A stretch of 64,000 nucleotides of DNA. It comes from JAAZZY01 sp964612505 (GTDB lineage Bacteria; Chlamydiota; Chlamydiia; Chlamydiales; JAAZZY01). Below, piece by piece: positions 43,734 to 52,930 of this stretch; the stretch's first letter is position 1, and each line of letters opens with the position of its first letter. Location of the stretch: assembly GCA_964612505.1 (NCBI GenBank), contig CAZTEX010000003.1:1-64000 (forward strand), read 5' to 3'. The notes under the pieces are model-generated. The model was not told where the DNA came from. It searched no databases and saw only the letters and a list, made by a program, of their open reading frames with translations. The position numbers and the translations under genes are program-made.

Positions 43734-44509
43734 CCTTCATCTCCTGATTCATCGGGTTGCTTATTTGCTTCAACAACGCTATTGTCCCCTTTTTTCTCAC
43801 TAAAATAGCCAAGCTCTTTCTTTTTGTCCAAGATAGCTTCAGCAAGAGATTGAATAATTAATTTTACACATTTTAAAGCGTCATCATTGCATGCAATTAC
43901 ATGGTCAACGAGATCTGGATCACAATTGGTGTCTACTAGAGCCATGACAGGAATCCCTAAGCAGTTTGCTTCTGCTACAGCAATAGATTCTCTATTTGGA
44001 TCTACTACAACGATTAAGCCAGGAAGTTTACGCATTGAGCGGATACCTGATAAATAAGTGTCTAGTTTTTTCTGCGATTTTGAAAGTAAAGAAAACTCTT
44101 TCTTGGTCATATTCGCTGCTTCAGCAATCAGTTTCTTTTCGATGCGGTCAAGACGTTTTACCGACTCGCGAATCGTTTTAAGATTCGTTAACGTTCCACC
44201 GAGCCAACGCTCACACACATAAAACTCTTGGCAATTTTCAGCAGCTTCACGAATGATTGTTTTTGCTTGTTTCTTAGTTCCTACAAAAAGAATAGACTTT
44301 TTTGCTTTCACAGTGTCTTTAACAAGATCCACAGCATTGCGCACTTGCTGCATTGTTTTTGCTAAATCGATAATGTATAAGCCATTTCTTTTTTCAAAGA
44401 TAAAGCGTTTCATTTTGGGGTTCCAGCGATGAGTTTGGTGTCCGAAATGAGCTCCAGACTCTAATAAAGCCTTAATTGTTACTTTTTCTTTTCCAGCAGA
44501 AGATTGCAT
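43730..44509 (-). CDS. rpsB: 30S ribosomal protein S2
   Basis: A 259-residue S2 protein. The family start is seen in LLESGAHFGHQTHRWNPKMK, and the KRNGLYIIDLAKTMQQ, SILFVGTKKQA, ERWLGGTLTN and LIVVVDPNRE segments are characteristic. The C-terminal 25 residues are polar and specific. It is the first gene of the rpsB-tsf-pyrH-frr operon and is probably transcribed from the strong promoter upstream of tRNA-Gly. Confidence 0.97.
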   Translation of the reverse strand: MQSSAGKEKVTIKALLESGAHFGHQTHRWNPKMKRFIFEKRNGLYIIDLAKTMQQVRNAVDLVKDTVKAKKSILFVGTKKQAKTIIREAAENCQEFYVCERWLGGTLTNLKTIRESVKRLDRIEKKLIAEAANMTKKEFSLLSKSQKKLDTYLSGIRSMRKLPGLIVVVDPNRESIAVAEANCLGIPVMALVDTNCDPDLVDHVIACNDDALKCVKLIIQSLAEAILDKKKELGYFSEKKGDNSVVEANKQPDESGDEG

Positions 44510-44549
44510 CCTTATTTCCTAAAATTTAAAATTTTAATTTGTCTAACAT

Positions 44550-44620
44550 AGCGCCTGATCAGAATCGAACTGACATGTGAAGCTTGGAAGGCTACTGTTC
44601 TACCATTGAACTACAGGCGC
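44550..44620 (-). tRNA. tRNA-Gly (TCC anticodon)
   Basis: On the minus strand the acceptor arms GCGCCTG and CAGGCGC pair over 7 bp; the anticodon loop CTTCCAA has TCC. The D arm TAGTTCAATGGTAGAAC and T arm GTTCGATTC are normal. The anticodon stem has one T-T mismatch. It lies 40 bp upstream of rpsB, so the tRNA and the operon may share a transcript. Confidence 0.93.
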
Positions 44621-44634
44621 GAAAAACTACAAAA

Positions 44635-44663
44635 GTTATATGAAAAAAACGATTTATTGACAA
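44635..44663 (-). promoter_or_regulatory. Strong sigma-66 promoter for tRNA-Gly and probably rpsB operon
   Basis: Read on the minus strand: TTGTCA (44658-44663), exactly 17 bases, TATAAC (44635-44640). Five of six consensus bases match in both boxes. The expected start is about 7 bases before the mature tRNA 5' end. Confidence 0.75.
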
Positions 44664-44784
44664 TAGTTTTAGGTCAAAAAGTCGATTATCTATAAAACTA
44701 TATTCGATTTTAATTTAAAAATAAATTTTTTTATCTATTGATTTTTTTCTTATTTATAAACAATCTTTGATCTATTGATAAAAA

Positions 44785-47700
44785 ATGGTCCTTCTCTTGA
44801 GGCGCAGATACAAATCCAACTCAGCAGGTGCGCTGCCTATTCCTGTGAAATCAAGTCAAATTTTGAATTTGATTTTTTTTATTTTGCTTTTCATTACCTT
44901 TCGCCTTTGGCAACTTTGTATTATTTACCACGAAGATAAAGTTCAGGAGGCTTTGCGCCCTCAGCAAAAAGTTTTTGTTCAGCCCGCCAATAGAGGGGGG
45001 ATTTATGATCGTTATGGCCTTCCTCTAGCTGTTAATAAGATCCAATATCAAGCAGGTGTTTTTTACTCTCCCATTCGTCAAATTTCAACTTTAAAATGGA
45101 CGCGAGATAAAAAAGGTAAAAAAACAAAACATTACCCTAGAAGAAATTATATTGAAGAGCTGTCAAAAAAATTAGGGGACATTTTGCATCTGGATGCAGC
45201 AAGAGTAGAGGATTTAATCCATGCAAAAGCCTCTATTCGCTATGACACACCCTTTATTTTAAAAGAGGGAATTACCGAAGAGCAATACTATCGACTCAAA
45301 GCTTTAGAGGGGGATTGGCCGGGGATCTATGCTGGAATCAGCTCTCAAAGGCACTACCCACAACAAAAGGTGGCGGCAAGCATTGTGGGCTACATGGGAG
45401 CCATCAACCGGAATGAATATGAGTCTTTTTTAAGTGAATGCCGTAGCTTAGAGGAATTTTTAAATGAGTGGCAGCAAGGTTATTTTCCCCCTCTTCCAAA
45501 AGGGATCAAAACGGTTGCTGAAGTACGCACACGCTTAAGAGAGCTGAAAGAAAAAAGCTATTCTATTTATGACTGGGTAGGTAAAGCGGGGATCGAAGCT
45601 AGCTTTGACGAAGCTTTAAGAGGCTATTCTGGGAAGGAATTTTTTTATTCTGACGCTAAGGGGAAATTTTTAAAACCGCTGCCTCTGTCTCAAAAATCGC
45701 TTTCTGGCAAGCGATTGAGTTTAACAATCTCGTCAGAGCTCCAGCAATATGCCGAAGAGCTTTTAGCTGAAAATGAAAAGCTAAGAAGAAGCATTTATAT
45801 TAATCCGATGGATGGAAGGATTACTTACCAGAAAGAGCCTTGGATTAAGGGGGGAGCCATCGTCGCTTTGGATCCGGCCAATGGGGAAGTTTTAGCTTTG
45901 GCTTCTTTTCCTCGCTATGATCCAAACGATTTTATTCCACTTGGCAATGAAGAGCAAAAACAAGTCAGTCAAAAAAATATCTCTCAGTGGTTTGAAGGAG
46001 AAGAGTTTATTGCAGATCTGTGGGATGGAAGAAATGTTTTAACTAAAGAGGTCTATGATTCTCGTCTTCGTAAAATAGTAGAAGATGAATTTCCTTTAAC
46101 TTGGGAACTGTATTTGAACTTTATTTTACCAGTGGATAGTCCTGTTTTAGAGGCCCTTTTACATGTTAAGACAGTGAAGCAAGCGATTCTTGTTCAGAAT
46201 GCTTTTGCTAGTATTTATCAAATGTCTGGGGTGCGCCACCCATTTCATGTCTTAAAAACAATCTATAAAGATTCAAAATATGTATCTTATCCAAAGGGGC
46301 CTGTTCCAACTCGAATTGCAAATACAATCGAAAAGAATTTGAAAGAAAGCGCTATAGAATTTAATCAGAATAAAAAGATTTTGGACAGCGCGCTATCAAA
46401 ATTAGAGAGCAATTATGATCAGTTGCTTACTTTGGACTTATGTAGATTATGTGTAAATTCCGAAGATGTTGATGAAAAGATAATGCCTTTTTTGGATCAA
46501 ATTTCACTTAGTGAGCATCGTCAAATGGAGCAAGCCTATGTTGCTATTGAAGAGGCTGCAAAAAAAATGTCTAAAGAGTTATTTCGAAAATACCATTTTA
46601 AAAATTGGCGAAAAAATCACCAGAAATCTTTTCTAAAAGAAAAGAGGAAACAAGAGGCGGCGCAGCGCAATTATCCAAAATCTTATATCGATTATTTAGA
46701 TCAGGAAGAAAAAGAACAATTTGCCTTTTTTTGGCAGAGCCACAAAGATGCTTTTGTTAAATCTTTATTAACAGCCAAAGTGGAATTTGATTCAAGTCCA
46801 ACCTTAATTCCCTACTTTAACCATTTTGCTTTGTGGGGCAAAGAAATTAAACTCGGTGCTCATAGCTCCATTTCTTGGTTTGATAGTTATAAAAAACTTG
46901 AATCTCTCTTACAAAAAGGGAGTGAAGAAGAGGTTTGTGAGTATTTTAAACTTTTTAGAAAGTTTGAAGATTTAGACCGCCCCTTGTATGGGAAATATCA
47001 TAAAATTCGATCAAAGAAACCCACGGAGCTTGATTTAGCTAAAAGTTTTTATCCAGAGCATGGTTATAGTTATGCCCGTTCTTACGCCTTTAGTCAATCG
47101 ACTCCCCAGGGTTCTCATTTTAAATTAGTGACGGCTTATGAAGCCCTTAGGCAAAAGCATCAACAAAACCCCAATATTTCTGAACAGGAGCTCAATCCTT
47201 TAACTATTATTGATGACTTTCGCCCTTCTCAACAAGACGCTCAAAAATGGGATTTAGGGTATTTTATGTCGGGAGCTCCTATTCCTCAGATGTATAAAGG
47301 GGGGAGACTGCCAAGAGCTCGTCGCAGGGCCATTGGTAAAATTGATTTAAAAGATGCTTTAGCAGTTTCTAGTAACTGTTATTTTGCTCTTTTGGCATCA
47401 GATGTATTAAAACATCCCGAAGACCTTAATCGGGCAGCGAGCCTTTTTTCATATGGAGCTAAAACAGGGATTGACTTACCAAATGAAATTTCAGGAAGGC
47501 TTCCTAAGGACCTCTCTCATAATTTAACAGGTCTTTATTCTTATTCCATTGGACAACATACGCTCGTTGTAACGCCTTTGCAATCCACTGTCATGTTGAC
47601 CGCTATTGCTAATGGAGGAATCGTTTTTAAGCCACAAATTGTCAAGGATATCCAAGGCGTCAAACTCAAGCAATTTAATGCGGCCCTTTTGCAAAAAGAA

Positions 47701-48222
47701 GAGTATGATTTTAAAACGACTTTGAATTATTTGGGCATTGACTTTCCCCTTTTTACTTGTAAGGAACGGGGTGAGTTTAAGTTTAATGAAAGGTATCAAC
47801 TCGAAATTCATCGACAGATAGAAATGCCACCCAAAGTAAAAAACTATTTATTTAAATCTTTGTATGAAATTGTTCATGGTAAATTAGGATCAGCAAATCC
47901 AAGTCGTATTCGCAACTACAGCCCGATTCATCCCTGCAATCAGGCCTATCAAGAATTAAAAAACCAAATCATTGGTAAAACATCTTCGGCAGAAATTCGC
48001 GAAGCGATTGATTTGGATCTTCAAAGAGGGGTCAATACGTATAAGCATACATGGTTTGGAGGAATTGTTTTTGAAGAAGATGTGACTGAAAATCATTGGC
48101 CAAAGCCAGAGCTAGTTGTCATTGTCTATTTGCGTTACAGTGATTTTGGTCGTGAAGCAGCTCCGATCGTTGCAGCATTAGCAAAAAGGTGGCGAGAGAT
48201 CAAAAAGAAAAATAATGAGTGA
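44785..48222 (+). CDS. pbp2: Penicillin-binding protein 2 (class B transpeptidase), very long
   Basis: A 1145-residue class B PBP with one N-terminal membrane helix (about residues 27-47) and a dimerisation domain starting RGGIYDRYGLPLAVNK. The transpeptidase motifs are SxxK at Ser777-Lys780 (GSHFKL), SSN at 862-864, and Lys1065-Thr1066-Ser1067 where most PBPs have KTG. It crosslinks peptidoglycan at the division site. About 400 extra residues lie between the N-terminal domain and SxxK, rich in Lys, Glu and aromatic residues. Chlamydial PBP2 proteins are known to be unusually long (about 1080 residues), and the position near rpsB matches Chlamydia. Confidence 0.92.
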   Translation: MVLLLRRRYKSNSAGALPIPVKSSQILNLIFFILLFITFRLWQLCIIYHEDKVQEALRPQQKVFVQPANRGGIYDRYGLPLAVNKIQYQAGVFYSPIRQISTLKWTRDKKGKKTKHYPRRNYIEELSKKLGDILHLDAARVEDLIHAKASIRYDTPFILKEGITEEQYYRLKALEGDWPGIYAGISSQRHYPQQKVAASIVGYMGAINRNEYESFLSECRSLEEFLNEWQQGYFPPLPKGIKTVAEVRTRLRELKEKSYSIYDWVGKAGIEASFDEALRGYSGKEFFYSDAKGKFLKPLPLSQKSLSGKRLSLTISSELQQYAEELLAENEKLRRSIYINPMDGRITYQKEPWIKGGAIVALDPANGEVLALASFPRYDPNDFIPLGNEEQKQVSQKNISQWFEGEEFIADLWDGRNVLTKEVYDSRLRKIVEDEFPLTWELYLNFILPVDSPVLEALLHVKTVKQAILVQNAFASIYQMSGVRHPFHVLKTIYKDSKYVSYPKGPVPTRIANTIEKNLKESAIEFNQNKKILDSALSKLESNYDQLLTLDLCRLCVNSEDVDEKIMPFLDQISLSEHRQMEQAYVAIEEAAKKMSKELFRKYHFKNWRKNHQKSFLKEKRKQEAAQRNYPKSYIDYLDQEEKEQFAFFWQSHKDAFVKSLLTAKVEFDSSPTLIPYFNHFALWGKEIKLGAHSSISWFDSYKKLESLLQKGSEEEVCEYFKLFRKFEDLDRPLYGKYHKIRSKKPTELDLAKSFYPEHGYSYARSYAFSQSTPQGSHFKLVTAYEALRQKHQQNPNISEQELNPLTIIDDFRPSQQDAQKWDLGYFMSGAPIPQMYKGGRLPRARRRAIGKIDLKDALAVSSNCYFALLASDVLKHPEDLNRAASLFSYGAKTGIDLPNEISGRLPKDLSHNLTGLYSYSIGQHTLVVTPLQSTVMLTAIANGGIVFKPQIVKDIQGVKLKQFNAALLQKEEYDFKTTLNYLGIDFPLFTCKERGEFKFNERYQLEIHRQIEMPPKVKNYLFKSLYEIVHGKLGSANPSRIRNYSPIHPCNQAYQELKNQIIGKTSSAEIREAIDLDLQRGVNTYKHTWFGGIVFEEDVTENHWPKPELVVIVYLRYSDFGREAAPIVAALAKRWREIKKKNNE

Positions 48223-48247
48223 TGTTTGAGCTATTTTTGAAAAGCTT

Positions 48248-49075
48248 CTATGTGCTTGGATTTGGGAAAACGCTAAACATTTGATAGAGTTTTTTAAACC
48301 AAAGAAGAGTTTCCTGATCCATTTGATACATTAAAAAATGGAAACCGATAAAAAGAATAACTAAACCTAGCAAAGATTTTAAAGGCATCCCTAGAAAAGC
48401 AATCTGCACTTGAGGGGCCAGTCTATTGGCAATGCCTAAAAAGATATCTGCCATGAGCATAGCGACAATGGCGGGGGCAGAGAAGCGGACTGCGAGAACA
48501 AAGAGGATTTCCATCAGCTCCACAGCCATTTTCCAGAAAATATTTTGATTAAAAGAAGTTATATTTACCAAGACAGTGGGAGGGATGCGTTGAAAAGAAG
48601 CGACTAAGGTTTCAAAAAAAAGGTGAATTCCACCAATAACAAAAAATCCAACGAGTAATATTTCATTTAAGAACATACCAATAGGAGAAGTTTGTGAAGT
48701 TAGTGATGGATCTGTGACCATTAAGCTTGCCGAACCTCTTTGGTGATCAATCATGGAACCTGCAGAAGTTGCCACATGGAAAGGAATGGAACATAGAAAT
48801 CCGATGAGATAACCGATAAAAAGTTCTTTCATGCATAAAAGAACTAGAGGAAAACCAAACATTAGATCTTCCAAAGCAGTAGGTACTAAAAAAGGTAGTA
48901 AGATAATAGATAAAAACAGTGCGAAACCAATTTTAGTTGCTGATGGAAGTAGCCTGCCTCCTAAAAAAGGGGCAAAAATAACGATCGGGGTCACCCTTAG
49001 CATAATAAGCAGCAAAAGAGCGAGAGTATTTTCAAAAGGAAATTGAGAGAGAAGCTGTAAGTAATCGCCCCCCAC
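48248..49075 (-). CDS. sctT: Type III secretion export apparatus protein SctT
   Basis: A 275-residue membrane protein with about six to eight helices, homologous to SctT/YscT/FliR. Typical parts are RVTPIVIFAPFLGGRLLP near the start, MKELFIGYLIGFLCSIPF in the middle, and RFSAPAIVAMLMADIFLGIANRLAPQ near the end. It is part of the export gate in the inner membrane with SctR and SctS. The start is a GTG overlapping the sctS stop (TAGTG). It is the last gene of the operon. Confidence 0.95.
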   Translation of the reverse strand: MGGDYLQLLSQFPFENTLALLLLIMLRVTPIVIFAPFLGGRLLPSATKIGFALFLSIILLPFLVPTALEDLMFGFPLVLLCMKELFIGYLIGFLCSIPFHVATSAGSMIDHQRGSASLMVTDPSLTSQTSPIGMFLNEILLVGFFVIGGIHLFFETLVASFQRIPPTVLVNITSFNQNIFWKMAVELMEILFVLAVRFSAPAIVAMLMADIFLGIANRLAPQVQIAFLGMPLKSLLGLVILFIGFHFLMYQMDQETLLWFKKLYQMFSVFPNPST

Positions 49076-49344
49076 TAAAATCTCCAGCGATAGAAATTAA
49101 AGAAAATATGTTGAGCAAATTGAACAATTTGCGTGCCGAGCCACGAACCCATGAACATCAAAGTGATAATGACAGCGACTAATTTAACGGTAAATGAAAG
49201 TGTTTGTTCTTGAATTTGCGTGGCAGCCTGAATGATGGCAACGAGTAAACCAAAAGCCATACTGATCAAAATAGGGGGGCCCGAAAGGAGCAGGATCAAA
49301 TAAAGACCTTGATAGGCCATTTGTGAAATTTGATTTTGCATCAT
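49075..49344 (-). CDS. sctS: Type III secretion export apparatus protein SctS
   Basis: An 89-residue protein with two membrane helices, homologous to SctS/YscS/FliQ. The segment LYLILLLSGPPILISMAFGL and the following AIIQAATQIQEQTLSFTVKL are diagnostic. It forms the export gate with SctR and SctT. Met1 or Met2 could be the start. It lies 14 bp after sctR and overlaps sctT. Confidence 0.95.
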   Translation of the reverse strand: MMQNQISQMAYQGLYLILLLSGPPILISMAFGLLVAIIQAATQIQEQTLSFTVKLVAVIITLMFMGSWLGTQIVQFAQHIFFNFYRWRF

Positions 49345-49358
49345 AATGAAGATTATCC

Positions 49359-50306
49359 TTACTTAAATGAGAGCACAAGCCCTTGTAATAAAATAGTCCA
49401 ACCATCGACCATCACTAGGAGTAATAATTTGAGTGGTAGTGAGATCGTCAAAGGAGATAACATCATCATCCCCATCGCAAGCAAAATGTTTGAAGTCACC
49501 AAGTCAATGACAAAAAAGGGAATGTAAATGAGCACACCGATGGCAAAGGCATCCCGCAGTTGTGATGTGATATAGGCTGGAATCAAGACAATAAAATCTG
49601 TGCGTGTTAAGTCAGCTCGAAATTGTTTAGGAAATATCCGATAAGCCATTTGATAAAAGCGACCCAATGTTCCTTGCGCCGTATTTTGATTTAAAAACTG
49701 CCTTAAAGGCTCTTTAGTATGGTTTAAAGCACCAATGATGTATTGAGCTGTTTCTGAAGAAACCAGTTTAGTCGGAGCATTTGCCGTTAAATAATCTTCT
49801 GCAGCATCATACATTGCAAGGCCTGTGGGAAACATGATGTATACGGTGAGCAATAGAGCAATCCCGTTGACTACGGCGTTGGGAGGTGCTTGTTGCACTC
49901 CCAGTGCGTTACGCAATAAAGAAATAACCACCACAATCTTGATATAAGAGGTGAGCATCATGATTACCCAAGGCAGAATGGCAAGCCCGGCTAAGACACC
50001 CACTTGTAAAGCGATTGGAGGGGGGCCTTTAGATACAAGGGACTGGTCGGTGGGTAGGGCTGGAAAAGTCGTTGCAAAATTGGAAGAATCTATATTGCCA
50101 AAAATGTCTTGATTAACATTACTTCCTGCGTTAGATAAACTGCTTTTTCCTTTAGGTTTCGTATTGCTGGGAGCGACTGTTTTTGTAGATCCTGAAGAAG
50201 ACTTTCCTGTTTTAGCTTTAGAAGAGGTGCTTTGAGCAAACAAAGGAGTTGTTTGTAAACATAAGAAGGTCAAAGTGAGGATGACAAAGAGTTGTTTTAT
50301 TCGCAT
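49359..50306 (-). CDS. sctR: Type III secretion export apparatus protein SctR
   Basis: A 315-residue homologue of SctR/YscR/FliP. It has a signal-like N-terminus (residues 1-24, ending LFA), then about 45 residues rich in Ser, Lys, Thr and Gly, then the core with LPWVIMMLTSYIKIVVVISLLRNALG, PPNAVVNGIALLLT and a C-terminal pair of helices including LAMGMMMLSPLTISLPLKLL. The N-terminal extension is longer than in enteric SctR but similar to that in Chlamydia. It forms the core of the export gate. Confidence 0.95.
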   Translation of the reverse strand: MRIKQLFVILTLTFLCLQTTPLFAQSTSSKAKTGKSSSGSTKTVAPSNTKPKGKSSLSNAGSNVNQDIFGNIDSSNFATTFPALPTDQSLVSKGPPPIALQVGVLAGLAILPWVIMMLTSYIKIVVVISLLRNALGVQQAPPNAVVNGIALLLTVYIMFPTGLAMYDAAEDYLTANAPTKLVSSETAQYIIGALNHTKEPLRQFLNQNTAQGTLGRFYQMAYRIFPKQFRADLTRTDFIVLIPAYITSQLRDAFAIGVLIYIPFFVIDLVTSNILLAMGMMMLSPLTISLPLKLLLLVMVDGWTILLQGLVLSFK

Positions 50307-50935
50307 TATTTTTTCTTTTTCAGCAATTCTTCAAAGGTATTTTCAATATTGACCCAGAGGCTTTCAATGCGAGCATCAATGATTCCTGCTTCTGTTTCAA
50401 TAATAGCTCCTCCTTCTGAGACATCGTCGCGTTGTTGGATAGCGATGGTAGCCACATTTTCAAAAATATTTTTCAGTTTGTCGCGATGATTTTGAAAAGC
50501 TTCTAAATCTTTTTTATTTACAAAGATTTCGATATAACGGTGGTTAGAAACAGATTTCAGATGCTTTCGAATAATATCTACCACGGTAGATGGATCTTGT
50601 TTAATTTCTCGATCTAGAATTTTTTTTGTTACAATAGATGCAATTTTACCAATAACTTTTTCAACTTCAGCCTGCACCTGTTCTTTTTTTTCTTCTAAAA
50701 ACTGGATTTGCTGCGCCCATTGTGAGAGCCCTTCTTCAAAGCCCTCTCTTTTACTCTTTTCGAAAAGGAGTTCTCCTTCTTTAGCAATGGCAGCTCGATA
50801 TTCTAGGCCCTCTTTTTTGATCTCTTCGAGGAGCTCTTTGGCTGAAAGAAGCTGAGTGAATTCTTCTCTAGGTAAAAATTTGGTGCCAGGAGCTATTTTA
50901 ACTTCTTTTTTTGAGATTAAGGTTAGTAATTTCAT
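50306..50935 (-). CDS. sctL: Type III secretion stator protein SctL
   Basis: A 209-residue SctL/YscL/FliH-like protein. The N-terminus begins KLLTLISKKEVKIAPGTKFL and is followed by a long charged coiled coil (about residues 28-85). The C-terminal part has the SctL-like VATIAIQQRDDVSEGGAIIE and then a short helix, as in the ATPase-binding region. It should control the SctN ATPase at the base of the injectisome. It overlaps sctK by 4 bp and sctR by one base, so translation is coupled. Confidence 0.92.
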   Translation of the reverse strand: MKLLTLISKKEVKIAPGTKFLPREEFTQLLSAKELLEEIKKEGLEYRAAIAKEGELLFEKSKREGFEEGLSQWAQQIQFLEEKKEQVQAEVEKVIGKIASIVTKKILDREIKQDPSTVVDIIRKHLKSVSNHRYIEIFVNKKDLEAFQNHRDKLKNIFENVATIAIQQRDDVSEGGAIIETEAGIIDARIESLWVNIENTFEELLKKKK

Positions 50936-51801
50936 AAAGTGTGATCACTCCCTGTGTAATGTTCGCAGAGCTTTAATAATTGTTTATTATAATAAAGTGT
51001 ATAGGGACTGGGAACACATCTTCGAACAACCGATAAAAATTCTTTTCCTCGTCCTTGATCTAAAATATGGGCTAAGTACCAAACCAAAAAACTATTTTCA
51101 TTGGCAAGAGCCATTGCCAATCTTAAAATACCCCTTTTTTCTAAAAAGTGGGTAAAGCTCTGATCGTCTTCTAATCTTTTATCTAGATCTTTAATGGAAG
51201 CGGGGAGTGGTTCATTGTACATCTTTTGCGCTTCATTAAAAAATTTTTTCTGGTCATTAGAAAAGAATCTTAATAACTCTTGAATAGTTTTTTTATCGAC
51301 GATTTTTTTTGCCATGTTGGCAATGTCTAGAATACCCAATTTATGCAGGATCGTAACAAGGCTTTTTTTGTGAATTTTAAGCAAAAAGAAATTGGGGCAA
51401 TGAGAGAAAAAGCAACTTGGAGGAAGCTGCTGGATACCGAGCTGCTTTAAAAACCACTGCACTAAAAACTTATTAATCAAAGGAGAGTGTTTTTTATGAA
51501 CTGTGTTCACTTTTAAAATCTTTTGTAATTTTGCTCTTTGCTCATCGCTAAAGACTCCCAGCATATGAGAATAGAAAGGCTGAGGGCATTTCTCAAAAGC
51601 TTCGACATACCAAGAGTAGTGAAACTGATGAAGGCTAGACTCTAAAGAATCTAAATGCAAAGCGATAGGGGCTTCCACTTTAGGAAGGGCTGCAATTTGC
51701 ATCCGCTGGCGTTCATCAAAATACTTTAAGAAAGAATTAAAGTTGTCTTGATGGGTGTGATATAAAAGTCTTTGGAGAACTTCTCTACTTCCTTCTTGCA
51801 T
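50932..51801 (-). CDS. sctK: Type III secretion protein SctK (CT560-like)
   Basis: A 289-residue soluble protein in the position of CT560 in Chlamydia, between sctJ and sctL. The protein is helical with a segment FYSHMLGVFSDEQRAKLQKIL and a conserved cluster NKFLVQWFLKQLG; primary sequence alone would be weak evidence. SctK proteins link the cytosolic sorting platform to the inner-membrane ring. The assignment rests mostly on gene order. A 4-bp overlap with sctL confirms that it is in the operon. Confidence 0.85.
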   Translation of the reverse strand: MQEGSREVLQRLLYHTHQDNFNSFLKYFDERQRMQIAALPKVEAPIALHLDSLESSLHQFHYSWYVEAFEKCPQPFYSHMLGVFSDEQRAKLQKILKVNTVHKKHSPLINKFLVQWFLKQLGIQQLPPSCFFSHCPNFFLLKIHKKSLVTILHKLGILDIANMAKKIVDKKTIQELLRFFSNDQKKFFNEAQKMYNEPLPASIKDLDKRLEDDQSFTHFLEKRGILRLAMALANENSFLVWYLAHILDQGRGKEFLSVVRRCVPSPYTLYYNKQLLKLCEHYTGSDHTL

Positions 51802-51827
51802 GTCATTCTCCTAACTCTAAAAAAGAG

Positions 51828-52793
51828 TTAAATATTCTCTTCTTGGTCAAGGTCTTCAGAATTGTCTTCGGAGGATTTTTTTACCCCCTTTTCCCCTAAT
51901 AATTTAATGTTCATAGGTTCTAAGGTGAATAACGATTTATATCCTTTAATCTGCTTGAAAATATTTTGCATTTTCCAAGCCATCCAGGCTAAAGCTAAAA
52001 TAAACACAAGGAGGAAGAAGCAAAACAGAAATAAAATGGTTCTGAAAGATCCTGCAGAGTCTTGGGAAACGATAATAGACCAGATTCTGACAAAGTCTTG
52101 ATTGCCCCATGGAGTTGCTTTAGATTTAGGCTCTAGTGAACGTAAGTTAATATCGGTAAAACGAGCTCGATCAGTTACAACAGTGACATCTTCATATCTT
52201 AAATCGACAATACTTCCTGAGATATAGCGGCGAATTTTTTGAAAAAGCAAATTGTTAGGATTGTCTAATACTCCATCATGCTTAATAAATACAGAGGCTC
52301 TGGGTAGTTCTTTAGGAGCATCTGGATTAAACTGGTCATCTTTTGGAAAAGAGATTTGGACTTCTGCGTCTAAGACACCATCAATTTTTCTTAAAGTGGA
52401 GGCTAGCTGCTCATTGAGTCCTTCGTTATAGCGAATCTCTTCTTCCATGTCTGTTTTCATCATCCCTTGACCAGGGAATAGATCTAAAATGCTAATGCCT
52501 GGTTTTCTGGGTAAACCGATGCGATTTAAAATGGCAAGAGCTTCAGTGGCTCTAGAGCTATCGACTAAAATATCCCATAGATTGGCAGAAGACATAGAGG
52601 CTGCACCTTGAGTTTTAACAAGGGCTTTTTGGGCTGTTATCCCTTTGCTTTCTAACAAAACTAAGATTTGGTTTGCATCTGTTTCATCAACGTTAGTTAA
52701 TATCGTTTGTTGATTTCCGCAGCTTGTCAAAGCAAGTAATAACAGAGCTAACGATAAAAAGAGGCTTAGCTTTCTCACCTTGTACTGTAACAT
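51828..52793 (-). CDS. sctJ: Type III secretion inner-membrane ring lipoprotein SctJ
   Basis: About 321 residues from the ATG at 52793, chosen because GAGAGAG lies in front; the frame is open 24 bases further. It has a lipoprotein signal with the lipobox LTSC (Cys25), two ring-building motif domains (starting NVDETDANQILVLLESKGI and LNEQLASTLRKIDGVLDAEV) and one membrane helix near residues 255-280. It is the first gene of the sctJKLRST operon and homologous to YscJ/PrgK, forming the inner-membrane ring of the injectisome. Confidence 0.96.
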   Translation of the reverse strand: MLQYKVRKLSLFLSLALLLLALTSCGNQQTILTNVDETDANQILVLLESKGITAQKALVKTQGAASMSSANLWDILVDSSRATEALAILNRIGLPRKPGISILDLFPGQGMMKTDMEEEIRYNEGLNEQLASTLRKIDGVLDAEVQISFPKDDQFNPDAPKELPRASVFIKHDGVLDNPNNLLFQKIRRYISGSIVDLRYEDVTVVTDRARFTDINLRSLEPKSKATPWGNQDFVRIWSIIVSQDSAGSFRTILFLFCFFLLVFILALAWMAWKMQNIFKQIKGYKSLFTLEPMNIKLLGEKGVKKSSEDNSEDLDQEENI

Positions 52794-52809
52794 CAAAACT
52801 CTCTCAAAG

Positions 52810-52855
52810 AAAAACACCTAATTTTTTCATATATAAGACTTATGAGAATTAGGTG
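52810..52855 (-). terminator. Long hairpin before sctJ, terminator or leader element
   Basis: Arms CACCTAATT (52815-52823) and AATTAGGTG (52847-52855) are perfectly complementary, and a second stem of six pairs lies inside after a 2-base bulge. On the minus strand TTTTTC follows, so it fits a terminator for the Cys-rich protein gene. It ends only about 20 bases before sctJ starts, so it could also regulate entry into the type III operon. Eight T also follow on the plus strand. Confidence 0.7.
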
Positions 52856-52930
52856 GAATGTTTTTTTTAAAAAAGAATTTGATAGATTTTAAAAATGTGT
52901 CAAAGCCAAGAAAAGAACACGAACAAAAGA

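Noticed and set aside
44657..44696. TTGACA at 44657-44662 as a -35 box for the PBP2 gene
   Set aside because: No good -10 box lies 16-18 bases downstream on the plus strand; TATAAA at 44691 is 28 bases away.
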